Source: JAAEKA01 sp049299095 (GTDB lineage: Bacteria; Chloroflexota; Anaerolineae; JAAEKA01). From it: DNA of 64,000 nucleotides. How positions within the stretch are numbered: the first letter of the stretch is position 1; the number at the start of each line of letters is the position of its first letter. Location of the stretch: positions 7,294-71,293 of the forward strand of contig JBAQWV010000154.1 of the NCBI GenBank assembly GCA_049299095.1. The letters run 5' to 3'. Positions 30,482-38,922 of the stretch are shown piece by piece. The notes under the pieces were generated by a model. It ran no database searches. It saw only the letters and a list, made by a program, of their open reading frames with translations, and was not told the DNA's origin. A program made the translations under genes and the position numbers.

Positions 30482-32440
30482 ATGTATATCGAAAATGAGC
30501 AATCTACTGTGATGCGGGTTCCTCATAGCTATAACCCGCCGCGCTCCTGGCTTACCTGGCTGCTCGGACGTCCCTTATCCACCGCCGACGCGCCGCACCA
30601 AACCATCAACAAAAAGGTAGGGCTGGCAGTCTTCGCCTCAGACGCGCTCTCCTCCACCGCCTACGCCACCCAGGAAATCCTGGTGGTGCTGGCTATGGCG
30701 GGTACGGCCGCCTTTTCGCTGGCCTTTCCAATCGCCCTCGGCATTGTGCTGCTGCTGGCTATCGTGACCATTTCCTATGAGCAAACGATTCATGCGTACC
30801 CGGGCGGCGGCGGCGCCTACATCGTCGCGCGCGATAATCTGGGTGAACTTCCTGCGCAGACTGCTGGCGCCGCGTTGCTCACCGACTACATCCTGACCGT
30901 TGCTGTCTCCATTTCATCCGGTGTGGCACAAGTCATCTCTGCCTTTCCGCAGCTTTTTCATTGGCGCGTCGAAATCGCCGTGGCGTTGGTGCTGCTGGTA
31001 ATGCTCATCAACCTGCGCGGGGTCAAAGAATCGGGTGTAACCTTTGCTATTCCGACCTATTTCTTCCTAGCCCTAATGATTTTTACCGTAGGAGCCGGTC
31101 TTTTTCGTTTCTTCACCCACTCGCTCGGTGTTGTTTCTGGCCCACCGCCGCTGGAGGCTGTTGAGAATGCACGCGCCATTTCGCTTTTCTTGATTCTACA
31201 TGCCTTTGCCAATGGCACCACCGCGCTCACCGGCGTCGAGGCGATTTCCAACGGCATTACAGCTTTCAAGGAACCCAAGAGCCACAACGCAGGTGTCACC
31301 CTGGTCTGGATGTCGCTGATTCTGGGCGGTCTGTTTCTCGGCATCACCTTTCTCAGCTTGCAGATCCACGCCGTGCCATCGGCCAGTGAAACGGTCATTT
31401 CGCAGTTGGCCCGCACCATTCTGGGCGGGCAGGGCATCCCGTACCTGCTGGTAATCAGCGCCACCACGCTGATTCTGATCATGGCCGCCAACACCTCCTT
31501 CGCCGACTTCCCGCGCTTGAGCGCGTTACACGCGGGTGATGGTTTCCTGCCCCGGCAACTGACCTTCAAGGGCAGCCGTCTCGTCTACTCGCGCGGTATC
31601 ATCACGCTGGCCTTGATCGCGTCGCTGCTGATTATTCTGTTCCGCGCCAGTGTTACGGCCCTGATCCCGCTCTATGCCATCGGCGTTTTCTTATCGTTTA
31701 CCCTGTCGCAAACGGGTATGGCGCGCCGCTGGTGGAAATCCGGCCATCTCACGCCCGGAGAGGTGATCGAGGAGCCGGGATCAACCTTGACATATGATCC
31801 GAACTGGCGCGTCAAGCTGGTTATCAACAGCGTGGGGGCAGTGGCGACCGCCATCGTCATGCTGGTTTTTGCTGTCACCAAGTTCCGCGAAGGTGCGTGG
31901 ATCATCATTGTGCTGGTTCCAATCCTGGTCGCGGGCTTTTTTACGATCCATCATCATTACAAAGACTTGGCCAAGCGGCTGACGCTGGAAGGCTACGACG
32001 GTGAGGCGCAAGTCTCGCGGCAGCGTGTCATCGTGCCGGTGAGCAGCGTGCATCGCGGCACCTTGCTGGCCCTGCGCTACGCCCGTACTCTGTCCAAGGA
32101 TATCACCGCGGTTCACGTCTCCACCGACCCCGCCGATGCCGAGCGGGTGCGCACAAAATGGACACAGTGGGGCGAGGGCGTGCGCTTGATCATCCTCGAT
32201 TCACCCTATCGTCAGTTGATGGAACCGTTGTTGCAGTACATTGACATGATTTATGACCAGTGCCAGCCCAACGAAATCATCACCGTGGTGGTGGCCGAAT
32301 TTGTGCCGGAACACACCTGGCAAAACGCGCTGCACACCCAGGCCGCCCTGACGCTGCGACTGGCACTACGCGCCAAGCCAGGTGTCATCGTGATTGACGT
32401 CCCCTATCAGGTACAGTCAACCAGCAAACCGATGAATTGA
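30482..32440 (+). CDS. kimA: KimA-like potassium transporter (APC superfamily) with C-terminal cytoplasmic domain
   Basis: A 652-residue protein. Residues about 20-490 hold 12 membrane segments with blocks very like Bacillus subtilis KimA: FASDALSSTAYATQEIL, TIHAYPGGGGAYIVARDNLG, LLTDYILTVAVSISSG and FANGTTALTGVEAISNGI. The C-terminal 150 residues form a soluble USP-like alpha/beta domain (QRVIVPVSSVHRGTLLALRYA, ITAVHVSTDP), as in KimA, where it dimerises and binds c-di-AMP. KimA imports K+ with H+. The ATG at 30482 has AAGGAA upstream; the frame opens 45 bp earlier without support. The following KdpDE-like pair strengthens the potassium assignment. General amino acid permease is the alternative but fits less well. 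Confidence 0.85.
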   Translation: MYIENEQSTVMRVPHSYNPPRSWLTWLLGRPLSTADAPHQTINKKVGLAVFASDALSSTAYATQEILVVLAMAGTAAFSLAFPIALGIVLLLAIVTISYEQTIHAYPGGGGAYIVARDNLGELPAQTAGAALLTDYILTVAVSISSGVAQVISAFPQLFHWRVEIAVALVLLVMLINLRGVKESGVTFAIPTYFFLALMIFTVGAGLFRFFTHSLGVVSGPPPLEAVENARAISLFLILHAFANGTTALTGVEAISNGITAFKEPKSHNAGVTLVWMSLILGGLFLGITFLSLQIHAVPSASETVISQLARTILGGQGIPYLLVISATTLILIMAANTSFADFPRLSALHAGDGFLPRQLTFKGSRLVYSRGIITLALIASLLIILFRASVTALIPLYAIGVFLSFTLSQTGMARRWWKSGHLTPGEVIEEPGSTLTYDPNWRVKLVINSVGAVATAIVMLVFAVTKFREGAWIIIVLVPILVAGFFTIHHHYKDLAKRLTLEGYDGEAQVSRQRVIVPVSSVHRGTLLALRYARTLSKDITAVHVSTDPADAERVRTKWTQWGEGVRLIILDSPYRQLMEPLLQYIDMIYDQCQPNEIITVVVAEFVPEHTWQNALHTQAALTLRLALRAKPGVIVIDVPYQVQSTSKPMN

Positions 32441-32503
32441 CGATCTTCACAAACAGGTCTACAATTTACATAAGGTCAAGGACTTGGTTGCTGTTGATTC
32501 TGC

Positions 32504-34060
32504 ATGAAAAGGTTTTTTGCGTCTCTGTTAAACCCTTCTGATACCAGTTTACTAGCTGTGCCCTGGCAACGTTATGCCTTTAGCGTTGTGTTGATGGCTG
32601 CCGCCACAGGTCTGAGCCTGCTGCTGCATTCCACCTTGCACATTTCAAACCTGCTGATGATCTATCTATTTGCTGAAATCATCGCTGCCTTGGCTTTGGG
32701 ACGTGGACCGGCTGTATTCGCTTCTGCTTTTGGCGCACTGGCCTTCGACTTTTTCATCGTTCCACCTCGCTTCACCTTAGCCGTAGACGACACAGAGTAT
32801 CTACTCACCTTTCTTGGGCTGTTCGTCGTGGGCGTGCTGATCAGCAGCCTGACCGAACGTTTTCGCCTGCAAGCAGCTATGGCCGAGCAGCGCGCCAGCG
32901 AGACCATCACGCTGAATGAATTGAGCCGTGATCTCGCCGCCGCGGGCAGCGTCAATGCCATCACCGCGGCCATCATCACGCACCTGGGCGAAGCCTTCGA
33001 CCGCGAAGCCGCGGTGTTACTGCCCGGCTCCGAGGACGACAAGAGCTTGCTGGAGCCGCGCCGCGCCGGCTTTGCGCTCAACCCCGATGAGCAGGCAGTG
33101 GCATCGTGGGCCTTCACCCACGGCCAGCCCACCGGACGCGGCACAGACAGGCTCCCCACCGCCCAGGCGCGCTATCTGCCCCTGCAAACTGCGCGCGGCG
33201 TGGTGGGCGTGCTGGGAGTCAAGCCGCTTGATCCCACCAGCACGATGACGCCCGATCAGCGCCGCTTGCTGGAGGCTTTTGCCAGTTTGGCCGCGCTGGC
33301 CGTAGAGCGCGCTCAGGTGGCTGAGGAAGCCGAACACGCCCGCTTGCAGGTCGAATCGGAGCGGCTGCGCAACTCGCTGCTCAGCTCTGTGTCGCACGAT
33401 CTGCGCACGCCGCTGGCTGGCATCACCGGCGCGGCCAGCAGCCTGCTGGAAGACCAGCCATCGCTGGATGCCGCCACCAGCCGCGAGCTGGCGCAAAGCA
33501 TCTACGATGAGGCCAACCGCCTTAACCTGTTGGTGCGCAACCTGCTGGATATGACGCGGCTGGAAGCGGGCGGCATCGAGGTACACAAAGCCTGGCAGCC
33601 GTTAGAAGAGGTGCTGGGCGCAGCCCTGACGTATGTGGAGCCGCTGCTGGCCGGGCGGCAGGTATCAGTGCGTCTGGCCCCCGATTTGCCGCTGGTGCCC
33701 CTAGACGAAGTGTCAACCACGCAGGTGCTGGTCAATCTGCTGGAAAACGCTGTGAAGTACACGCCGCCCGCCAGCCCCATCGAATTGGCCGCCTGGGCCG
33801 AGGGAAAGGGGGTTGTGGTCGAGGTGGCAGATCGCGGGCCAGGGCTGCCGCCGGGCGACGAAGAGCGGATTTTTGAAAAATTCTACCGCGGCCAGAAAAC
33901 GGCCAGCGGCGTAGGCCTGGGCCTGGCAATTGCCCGTGGCATTGTTGAAGCACATGGCGGCACGATCTGGGCCGAAAACCGGCCTGGCGGCGGCGCCATC
34001 TTTCGTTTTACCCTGCCCGTCGAAGGCGAACCGCCCGCACTGCCCGATGAAACCACTTGA
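32504..34060 (+). CDS. KdpD-like sensor histidine kinase lacking the N-terminal KdpD domain
   Basis: A 518-residue kinase: DUF4118 module with four membrane segments (about 25-118; FDFFIVPPRFTLAVDD is characteristic of KdpD), a GAF-like domain (about 140-270), a HisKA domain with phospho-acceptor His298 in SSVSHDLRTPL, and a HATPase with N-box ENAVKYTP, G1 ADRGPGLP and G2 GVGLGLAIARG. Full-length KdpD has about 370 additional N-terminal residues (KdpD and USP domains) that sense K+ and nucleotides; these are absent. It probably reads K+ or turgor through its membrane module and phosphorylates the regulator encoded next. It starts 63 bp after the KimA-like gene. Confidence 0.93.
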   Translation: MKRFFASLLNPSDTSLLAVPWQRYAFSVVLMAAATGLSLLLHSTLHISNLLMIYLFAEIIAALALGRGPAVFASAFGALAFDFFIVPPRFTLAVDDTEYLLTFLGLFVVGVLISSLTERFRLQAAMAEQRASETITLNELSRDLAAAGSVNAITAAIITHLGEAFDREAAVLLPGSEDDKSLLEPRRAGFALNPDEQAVASWAFTHGQPTGRGTDRLPTAQARYLPLQTARGVVGVLGVKPLDPTSTMTPDQRRLLEAFASLAALAVERAQVAEEAEHARLQVESERLRNSLLSSVSHDLRTPLAGITGAASSLLEDQPSLDAATSRELAQSIYDEANRLNLLVRNLLDMTRLEAGGIEVHKAWQPLEEVLGAALTYVEPLLAGRQVSVRLAPDLPLVPLDEVSTTQVLVNLLENAVKYTPPASPIELAAWAEGKGVVVEVADRGPGLPPGDEERIFEKFYRGQKTASGVGLGLAIARGIVEAHGGTIWAENRPGGGAIFRFTLPVEGEPPALPDETT

Positions 34061-34216
34061 CCGGGTTGAACAAGACAGAACTGTCTCGAAATTCTGCCCA
34101 CCGAGAAAGCTTGTCATTCCGAACGAAGTGAGCAGTGTCCAAAGACGCTTCCTCCGTCAAAGGGCCTTCGCAACGACGAAAATCAACCCATTGCGTTAGT
34201 TGTATGAGCGTGTGAC
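34061..34216. repeat. Interspersed repeat fragment between kinase and regulator genes
   Basis: The 156-bp gap contains TTGTCATTCCGAACGAAGTG (34109-34128), typical of the GTCATTCCGA repeat class also seen near 17.2-17.3 kb, then TCCAAAGACGCT (34138-34149), identical to 12 bases at 59198-59209. It separates two genes that are usually adjacent or overlapping. Confidence 0.55.
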
Positions 34217-34924
34217 GTGTCCGAGCAACAGCCATTGATCCTAATCATTGAGGACGAATTACCGATCCGGCGCTTTCTGCGCGCCGCGTTGACAGCCAGC
34301 GACTACAGCTTGCTGGAAACGGGCACTGCGCAGGAGGGCCTGGCTCAGGCTGCCCTGCGTCAGCCCGATTTGGTGATCCTCGATCTCGGCCTGCCTGACC
34401 TGGACGGGCTGGCAGTGATCCGCGAGCTGCGCGGCTGGACAGCGTTACCGATTCTGGTCTTGTCGGCGCGGCAGCAGGAGGGGGACAAGGTGCAGGCGCT
34501 GGATGCCGGGGCCGACGACTACCTGACCAAGCCCTTTGGCGTAGCCGAGTTGCTGGCGCGCGTGCGTGTAGCCTTGCGCCGCCGCAGCCGCGCCAGCGCC
34601 GACTCAGACAGCCCGATCTTCGAGACAGGGGGCTTGCGCGTGGATTTGGCGCAGCGGCAGGTATTGCGCGATGGGCAGGAAGTGCATCTGACCCCCATCG
34701 AATTCAAGCTGCTGGCTGCGCTGGTACACAACGCCGGCAAAGTGATGACCCATCATCAGCTCTTGCGCGAGGTGTGGGGGCCAGGCTACGCTGAAGAAAG
34801 TCACTATTTGCGCGTGTTCATCGCCCAGTTGCGCCGCAAGCTGGAGGAAGACCCAGCGCGTCCGCATTACCTGCTCACCGAGCCGGGCGTGGGGTATCGC
34901 CTGCGCGTCTCGTCCGCGGGCTAA
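34217..34924 (+). CDS. KdpE-like response regulator (OmpR/PhoB family)
   Basis: A 235-residue regulator with a receiver domain (acidic pair Glu12/Asp13, phospho-acceptor Asp56 in VILDLGLPD, Lys in LTKPFG) and a winged-helix DNA-binding domain (LTPIEFKLLAALVHNAGKVM, then HYLRVFIAQLRRKLEEDP, which is the KdpE-type recognition segment). The start is a GTG at 34217 without a strong ribosome site. Partner of the preceding kinase. The likely target is the K+ uptake gene upstream; no binding site can be assigned by eye. Confidence 0.94.
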   Translation: MSEQQPLILIIEDELPIRRFLRAALTASDYSLLETGTAQEGLAQAALRQPDLVILDLGLPDLDGLAVIRELRGWTALPILVLSARQQEGDKVQALDAGADDYLTKPFGVAELLARVRVALRRRSRASADSDSPIFETGGLRVDLAQRQVLRDGQEVHLTPIEFKLLAALVHNAGKVMTHHQLLREVWGPGYAEESHYLRVFIAQLRRKLEEDPARPHYLLTEPGVGYRLRVSSAG

Positions 34925-34950
34925 GACCGGCAAAGACAGCCCTGCACACT

Positions 34951-34979
34951 TTGGGTGCAACCGGCACTTATGCTACACT
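34951..34979 (+). promoter_or_regulatory. Promoter of the cupin/hydrolase pair
   Basis: TTGGGT (34951-34956), 17 bases, TACACT (34974-34979) with an upstream TGC extension. The leader to 35011 is about 25 nt and contains the ribosome site AAGGTGAG. Confidence 0.65.
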
Positions 34980-35010
34980 GGGGGCAAATCCGCAGTACAA
35001 GGTGAGTACA

Positions 35011-35343
35011 ATGACTTCTCCCTTTGATCATTCCGCGTTCGTGGCCGATCTTGCCCTCGCCGCGGACGACATCCCCGCAGACAGCATCGTCAGCCGCACG
35101 GTGTTCACCGACGGCCAGTTCAAGGCCATCCTGTTTGGTTTTGCCGCGGGACAGGAACTGTCGGAACACACCGCGGCCAAGCCCGCAGTGCTGCACTTTC
35201 TGCAAGGCCAGGCGCGGCTGACGCTGGGTGCAGAGAGCCACGCCGCGACCCCCGGCCTGTGGGTACACATGCCGGCCCATCTGCCGCACAGCGTGTACGC
35301 GGAAACGCCGGTCGTGATGGTGCTCTATCTTTTGCCTGTGTGA
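35011..35343 (+). CDS. Small cupin-domain protein
   Basis: A 110-residue single cupin barrel. The first motif is ELSEHTAAKPAVLHFLQGQA, with one clear histidine and no second HxH histidine; the second is WVHMPAHLPHSVYAETP. The incomplete metal-ligand set suggests weak metal binding or a purely binding role. The ATG at 35011 has AAGGTGAG five bases upstream. It is 7 bp from the hydrolase gene and surely co-transcribed. Function not recognisable beyond the fold. Confidence 0.85.
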   Translation: MTSPFDHSAFVADLALAADDIPADSIVSRTVFTDGQFKAILFGFAAGQELSEHTAAKPAVLHFLQGQARLTLGAESHAATPGLWVHMPAHLPHSVYAETPVVMVLYLLPV

Positions 35344-35350
35344 GGTGCTT

Positions 35351-36277
35351 ATGGCTTCTTTCCCCGCTTTTTACGACCCCGAACGCATCGGCACGCTCTT
35401 GCTGCCCGACACCGCCGCCATTGCCGCCGCCGCAGCCGCGGCGCATTTAGCCCCGGCCAGCCGCGATACGCGTCATGTGCAGTTGTTGTTGATTGACATG
35501 CAGGTGGATTTTTGCCACCCCACCGGCAGCCTGTATGTGCCCGGCGCGCTGGGCGATCTGCGTCGCGTCATCGAATTTATCTACGAACACGCCGCGGATA
35601 TTACCGAAATCATCTGCTCGCTCGATTCACACCTGCCCAACCAGATTTTCTTTCCCTCGTGGTGGGTGGACGCCGACGGCAATCACCCCGCGCCCTTTAC
35701 GCTCATCAGCCGCGCCGACGTGGACACAGGCCGTTGGCGACCGCTGTTCGAACGCGACTGGTCGCGTGAGTACGTGGCGCGGCTGGAAGAGGATGCCCGC
35801 AAGCTGTTGACGATTTGGCCGTACCATGTGTTGTTGGGCAGCCCCGGCCATGCGCTCGATCCTGAACTGTGGTCTGCGGTGATGTGGCACGCGCTGGCGC
35901 GCAAGACCGAACCGCGCTGGCTGCTGAAGGGCAGTGATCCGCGTACCGAGCATTATTCAATCATCAAGCCGGAAGTGGTTCCTGCAGATATGCCCCAGGC
36001 GGGCGTCAATGAGAGTTTGTTGGCGCGGCTGGCCGCGGCCGATCAGGTTTTTGTCGCCGGTGAGGCGGAAAGTCACTGCGTGCTGGAAACCGTGGCAGAC
36101 ATCGTGGAGGCGCTGGCCGATCAACCTGGCGCGGTGGCGCGCGTTGCCCTGCTGCGCGATTGTACCTCCCCTGTGGTGCATCCTGACATTGACTTCCACG
36201 CACTGGCCCAGGCGCGCCTGGCCGAGCTGGCCAGGCAGGGCTTGCGCCTGGTGGATAGCACGGAAGTGGGCCGGTAG
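35351..36277 (+). CDS. Isochorismatase/nicotinamidase-like cysteine hydrolase
   Basis: A 308-residue alpha/beta hydrolase of the cysteine-hydrolase family. The catalytic triad can be assigned to Asp in LLIDMQVDFC, Lys in RWLLKGSDP and Cys in AGEAESHCVLETV. It is longer than nicotinamidases (about 210 residues), because of an N-terminal 45-residue extension with an Ala run and an insertion between the first Asp and the Lys. Candidate reactions are deamidation or hydrolysis of a small amide. I chose the ATG at 35351, with GAGGTG upstream; a GTG two codons earlier is possible. Its stop codon lies inside a hairpin repeat. Confidence 0.87.
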   Translation: MASFPAFYDPERIGTLLLPDTAAIAAAAAAAHLAPASRDTRHVQLLLIDMQVDFCHPTGSLYVPGALGDLRRVIEFIYEHAADITEIICSLDSHLPNQIFFPSWWVDADGNHPAPFTLISRADVDTGRWRPLFERDWSREYVARLEEDARKLLTIWPYHVLLGSPGHALDPELWSAVMWHALARKTEPRWLLKGSDPRTEHYSIIKPEVVPADMPQAGVNESLLARLAAADQVFVAGEAESHCVLETVADIVEALADQPGAVARVALLRDCTSPVVHPDIDFHALAQARLAELARQGLRLVDSTEVGR

Positions 36278-36332
36278 ACAAGTAAACAGGTAGACAAGCA
36301 ACCAGCCTTGGCTACCCGTATACTTGTCTACC
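36273..36332. repeat. Inverted-repeat element between convergent genes, overlapping a stop codon
   Basis: GGTAGACAAGTA (36273-36284) and TACTTGTCTACC (36321-36332) are perfect 12-bp inverted arms 36 bases apart. The TAG stop of the upstream hydrolase lies in the left arm. The unit GTAGACAAG recurs inside (36290-36298). The sequence resembles the element at 7329-7347, also at a 3' end. Confidence 0.65.
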
Positions 36333-36336
36333 TTCC

Positions 36337-37053
36337 TTAATCCGACCCACTCAAATACAGATTGATCATCTGCTTCCAGTAGGGCCAGTCGTGCGCCCAG
36401 CCGTTCCAGATGCGCAGCGCGTGCCAGATGTTCTTGTCCCACAGGATTTGTGAGAAGTATTCGGTGGCCCCGCGCAGCGGCTCGGTTTCGCTGGTCGTCA
36501 GGATAATGTCCATCCGCCGCATTTGTTCCAGGCGCGCCGCGTCATGTTCGTTCTTGACGAACTCCACCGGGTTGTTGAAATAGACGTTGTCATCGTGGTG
36601 GCCGTCGGTCCAGTCGCTGATGTCATACAAGCCATTCATCGCCAGCACGCGGCCCACCATGTCCGGGTGACGGAAGGCAAAGTTTACCGCCTGGTACGCG
36701 CCAAAGCTCGCTCCCATCACAACCAAAAAGGGGTTGGTGTTGCGCTGCGTCAGGGGGATTACCTCGCGGGCGATATAGGCATCATACTGTGTTTGCCGCC
36801 AGGCGCGGTCGCCCGGCCACTTCCAGCGCGCATACCAGCTTTCGGCGTCCACGCTGTCCACCGCGTACAGTTGGACTTCGCCGCGCTCAATCGGCCCAGC
36901 CATCGCCTCGACCATACCCTGGTTTTCCCAGTCGAAATAGCGGCCTTGTGAGGTAGGGAAGACAATGACGCGCGCGCCACTGTAGCCATAGACCAGCAAT
37001 TCCATGTCGCGGCCCAGGTTTGGGCTATACCAGCGATGAAGATCTCGGTTCAT
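36337..37053 (-). CDS. Putative esterase (alpha/beta hydrolase, COG4947-like)
   Basis: A 238-residue alpha/beta hydrolase. The nucleophile elbow is GASFGAYQAV (catalytic Ser), a late histidine occurs in WNGWAHDWPYW, and an Asp precedes it in LWDKN. RWYSPNLGRDMELLVYGYSG at the start and FPTSQGRYFDWENQGM are typical of this esterase group. No signal peptide, so cytoplasmic. Last gene of the minus-strand set running from 43.0 kb, 62 bp after maf. Natural substrate unknown. Confidence 0.82.
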   Translation of the reverse strand: MNRDLHRWYSPNLGRDMELLVYGYSGARVIVFPTSQGRYFDWENQGMVEAMAGPIERGEVQLYAVDSVDAESWYARWKWPGDRAWRQTQYDAYIAREVIPLTQRNTNPFLVVMGASFGAYQAVNFAFRHPDMVGRVLAMNGLYDISDWTDGHHDDNVYFNNPVEFVKNEHDAARLEQMRRMDIILTTSETEPLRGATEYFSQILWDKNIWHALRIWNGWAHDWPYWKQMINLYLSGSD

Positions 37054-37115
37054 AAATCACCTGTGGGGTTAGGATGTGCAAGCGTGCGGGAGTGTAACAT
37101 GCTCTGCTGCGGTCG

Positions 37116-37748
37116 TCAAGGCGCAAGATCGTGGCAGCAGCCAAACGGCGATGCGCAGGTCGCGGCCACGTCCCCCGGTACGTTCAGGCCAATCTCGCAC
37201 AGCAGGCGCGCGATGTCGTTCAGCGGAAAGCCCATCACACTGCTGTAACAGCCGATGATGCGCGCCACCGGCGCGAACTGGCGATGCTGGATTGCGTACG
37301 CGCCGGCTTTGTCCAGCGGGTCGCCGCTGTCCACGTATGCGGCGATTTCTGCGTCACTGTAGCTGCGCATCCACACCTGCGAGCCATTGAGCGCGGCCGC
37401 TTCCCGACCGTTTTGGGGGTTTCTCGCGTAGACCGCACTCCACACCCAATGCGTGCGGTCACGCAGACTGCGCAGCATCGCTGTGGCCTCGGCCGCGTTT
37501 GCGGGTTTACCCAGGACGAGATCATCCAGCACCACGATGGTGTCGGCCCCCAGCACAGCACAGCCGGGCCGCCGAGCGGCAACGGCCAGTGCCTTGGCGC
37601 GTGCCAGCCGCTGCACCAGCGCCAGCGGCGCTTCGCCAGGTTGCTGGCTTTCGTCAAGATCTGCGGTTGTCACCTCGAAGGGGACACCCAAACGGCGCAG
37701 CAACTCTTGTCGCCGCGGGGAGCTGGAAGCTAAAATCAACGAGACCAT
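37116..37748 (-). CDS. maf: Maf-like nucleotide pyrophosphatase (dTTP/UTP or m7GTP type)
   Basis: A 210-residue Maf protein that hydrolyses non-canonical or modified nucleoside triphosphates to the monophosphate. Motifs: LILASSSPRRQELL at the start, the acidic ADTIVVLD with the metal-binding Asp, and GDPLDKAGAYAIQ (conserved Asp, Lys and Gln region). The last 20 residues are unusual in carrying three cysteines. Start ATG at 37748, 6 bp after the upstream stop, so translation is likely coupled. Confidence 0.92.
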   Translation of the reverse strand: MVSLILASSSPRRQELLRRLGVPFEVTTADLDESQQPGEAPLALVQRLARAKALAVAARRPGCAVLGADTIVVLDDLVLGKPANAAEATAMLRSLRDRTHWVWSAVYARNPQNGREAAALNGSQVWMRSYSDAEIAAYVDSGDPLDKAGAYAIQHRQFAPVARIIGCYSSVMGFPLNDIARLLCEIGLNVPGDVAATCASPFGCCHDLAP

Positions 37749-37754
37749 AACGGG

Positions 37755-38921
37755 TTAAAATTGTCCTTGCATCGAACCGGCGTAACCGGTCATCTCTACA
37801 TAGCCGTTGCCACGCACAGCCACGCCGTTGCGCGTGCCCTCAAGCTGCACCGCACCTTCCCAGTAGCTGTACGATACGTTCAGTTCTTGATCGGGCAGCC
37901 ACGGGGCTAGCTCCACGCGCAGGTTCAGCTTCGGCACGGAGACAAGCCAGCGGGCGGGGTAGGCTGCGCCATTGCGTGGACTGCGCCAGGTGCGCTCCAC
38001 ACTGATCTCGAAATCGTCGCGAGTGAGGGGGGTAACGTTGCCCGCGGCATCCACGAAACTGCCCGCGGAAAACGGGTCTACGCTGCCATCGGCCCGGCGA
38101 ATGTGAAAGACTTTCAGCTCGGTATTGTCGTCCAGTTGCAGCGCAAACCAGTCCCAGCCGACCTGGTCAGCGGCCAGCGCGCTGGTGCTGTATTCGTGAT
38201 CCTGCCAGCTCCAGCCGCTGACGGCGTAGGTCTCGCCGCCCACAGTGAGCGTGCCCTGCGTCTCCAGCCGTGTCAGGCTGGTGTAATAGGAGGCATTACC
38301 CGGGTCGGGGCCTTTTTGGCTGTAGCCGCGGTCGCCTTGCAACACCACACCTTTGCGGCTGGTCAGAGCAAAGTCAATGGCGACGCCTTCTGCTGTAGCC
38401 TGCATCGTGAAGTGCGTGGCCTCAGGCGTTTCCGCCTGCACGCGCCAATCGTTCAGCCAGACCGTGAACGGTTCAGCCTGTGCACCGGCTAATCCCGCGC
38501 CGGCACGTTCCAGCCGCTCGAACGCGTAAAACTGCTTGCCCTGCACGTCGGTCAGTGCGAAATGCGCCATGATTACCTGATCGGCTGTCCAGGTGGAGGC
38601 ACGCGCCACGCGGTCGGCGGGCGGAGTGACCGCGCGGCGAAAGAAGGTGAGCTGGTAACCAAAATGACGGCCCTCGGCGGTGTCCAGGTTGCCGGTGTAG
38701 TACCACCATTCGGTTTGAAAGTCGGGGTGTGGGCCGTAATCTGTGGGGAAGTCAAAGGCACGCGGGCCGGTGGCACGGGTATAACCGCTGTTGTTGGCCG
38801 CGGTCATCGTGCCTTGCACGCGGGCCTGCACGCGTGGCTGGCTGCGCTGCTGCCACAGCCAGAAGCCCGCGGCGACCAGCGTCAGCAGCAAAACCAGCCC
38901 CAGCCAGCTTTTTCTGTGCAT
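37755..38921 (-). CDS. Secreted lipocalin-like (AttH/CrtC superfamily, COG5621) protein
   Basis: A 388-residue protein with an N-terminal membrane anchor (KSWLGLVLLLTLVAAGFWLW). The body matches the AttH/carotenoid-1,2-hydratase-like double lipocalin fold: DFPTDYGPHPDFQTEWWYYT, YQLTFFRR, and SGWSWQDHEYSTSAL with the conserved HE pair. Called predicted secreted hydrolases, but catalysis is unproven. The long open frame continues 105 codons upstream, inside the FMN-reductase gene in another frame; the ATG at 38921, one base after that gene's stop, gives the signal sequence and is clearly right. Confidence 0.88.
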   Translation of the reverse strand: MHRKSWLGLVLLLTLVAAGFWLWQQRSQPRVQARVQGTMTAANNSGYTRATGPRAFDFPTDYGPHPDFQTEWWYYTGNLDTAEGRHFGYQLTFFRRAVTPPADRVARASTWTADQVIMAHFALTDVQGKQFYAFERLERAGAGLAGAQAEPFTVWLNDWRVQAETPEATHFTMQATAEGVAIDFALTSRKGVVLQGDRGYSQKGPDPGNASYYTSLTRLETQGTLTVGGETYAVSGWSWQDHEYSTSALAADQVGWDWFALQLDDNTELKVFHIRRADGSVDPFSAGSFVDAAGNVTPLTRDDFEISVERTWRSPRNGAAYPARWLVSVPKLNLRVELAPWLPDQELNVSYSYWEGAVQLEGTRNGVAVRGNGYVEMTGYAGSMQGQF

Positions 38922-38922
38922 C

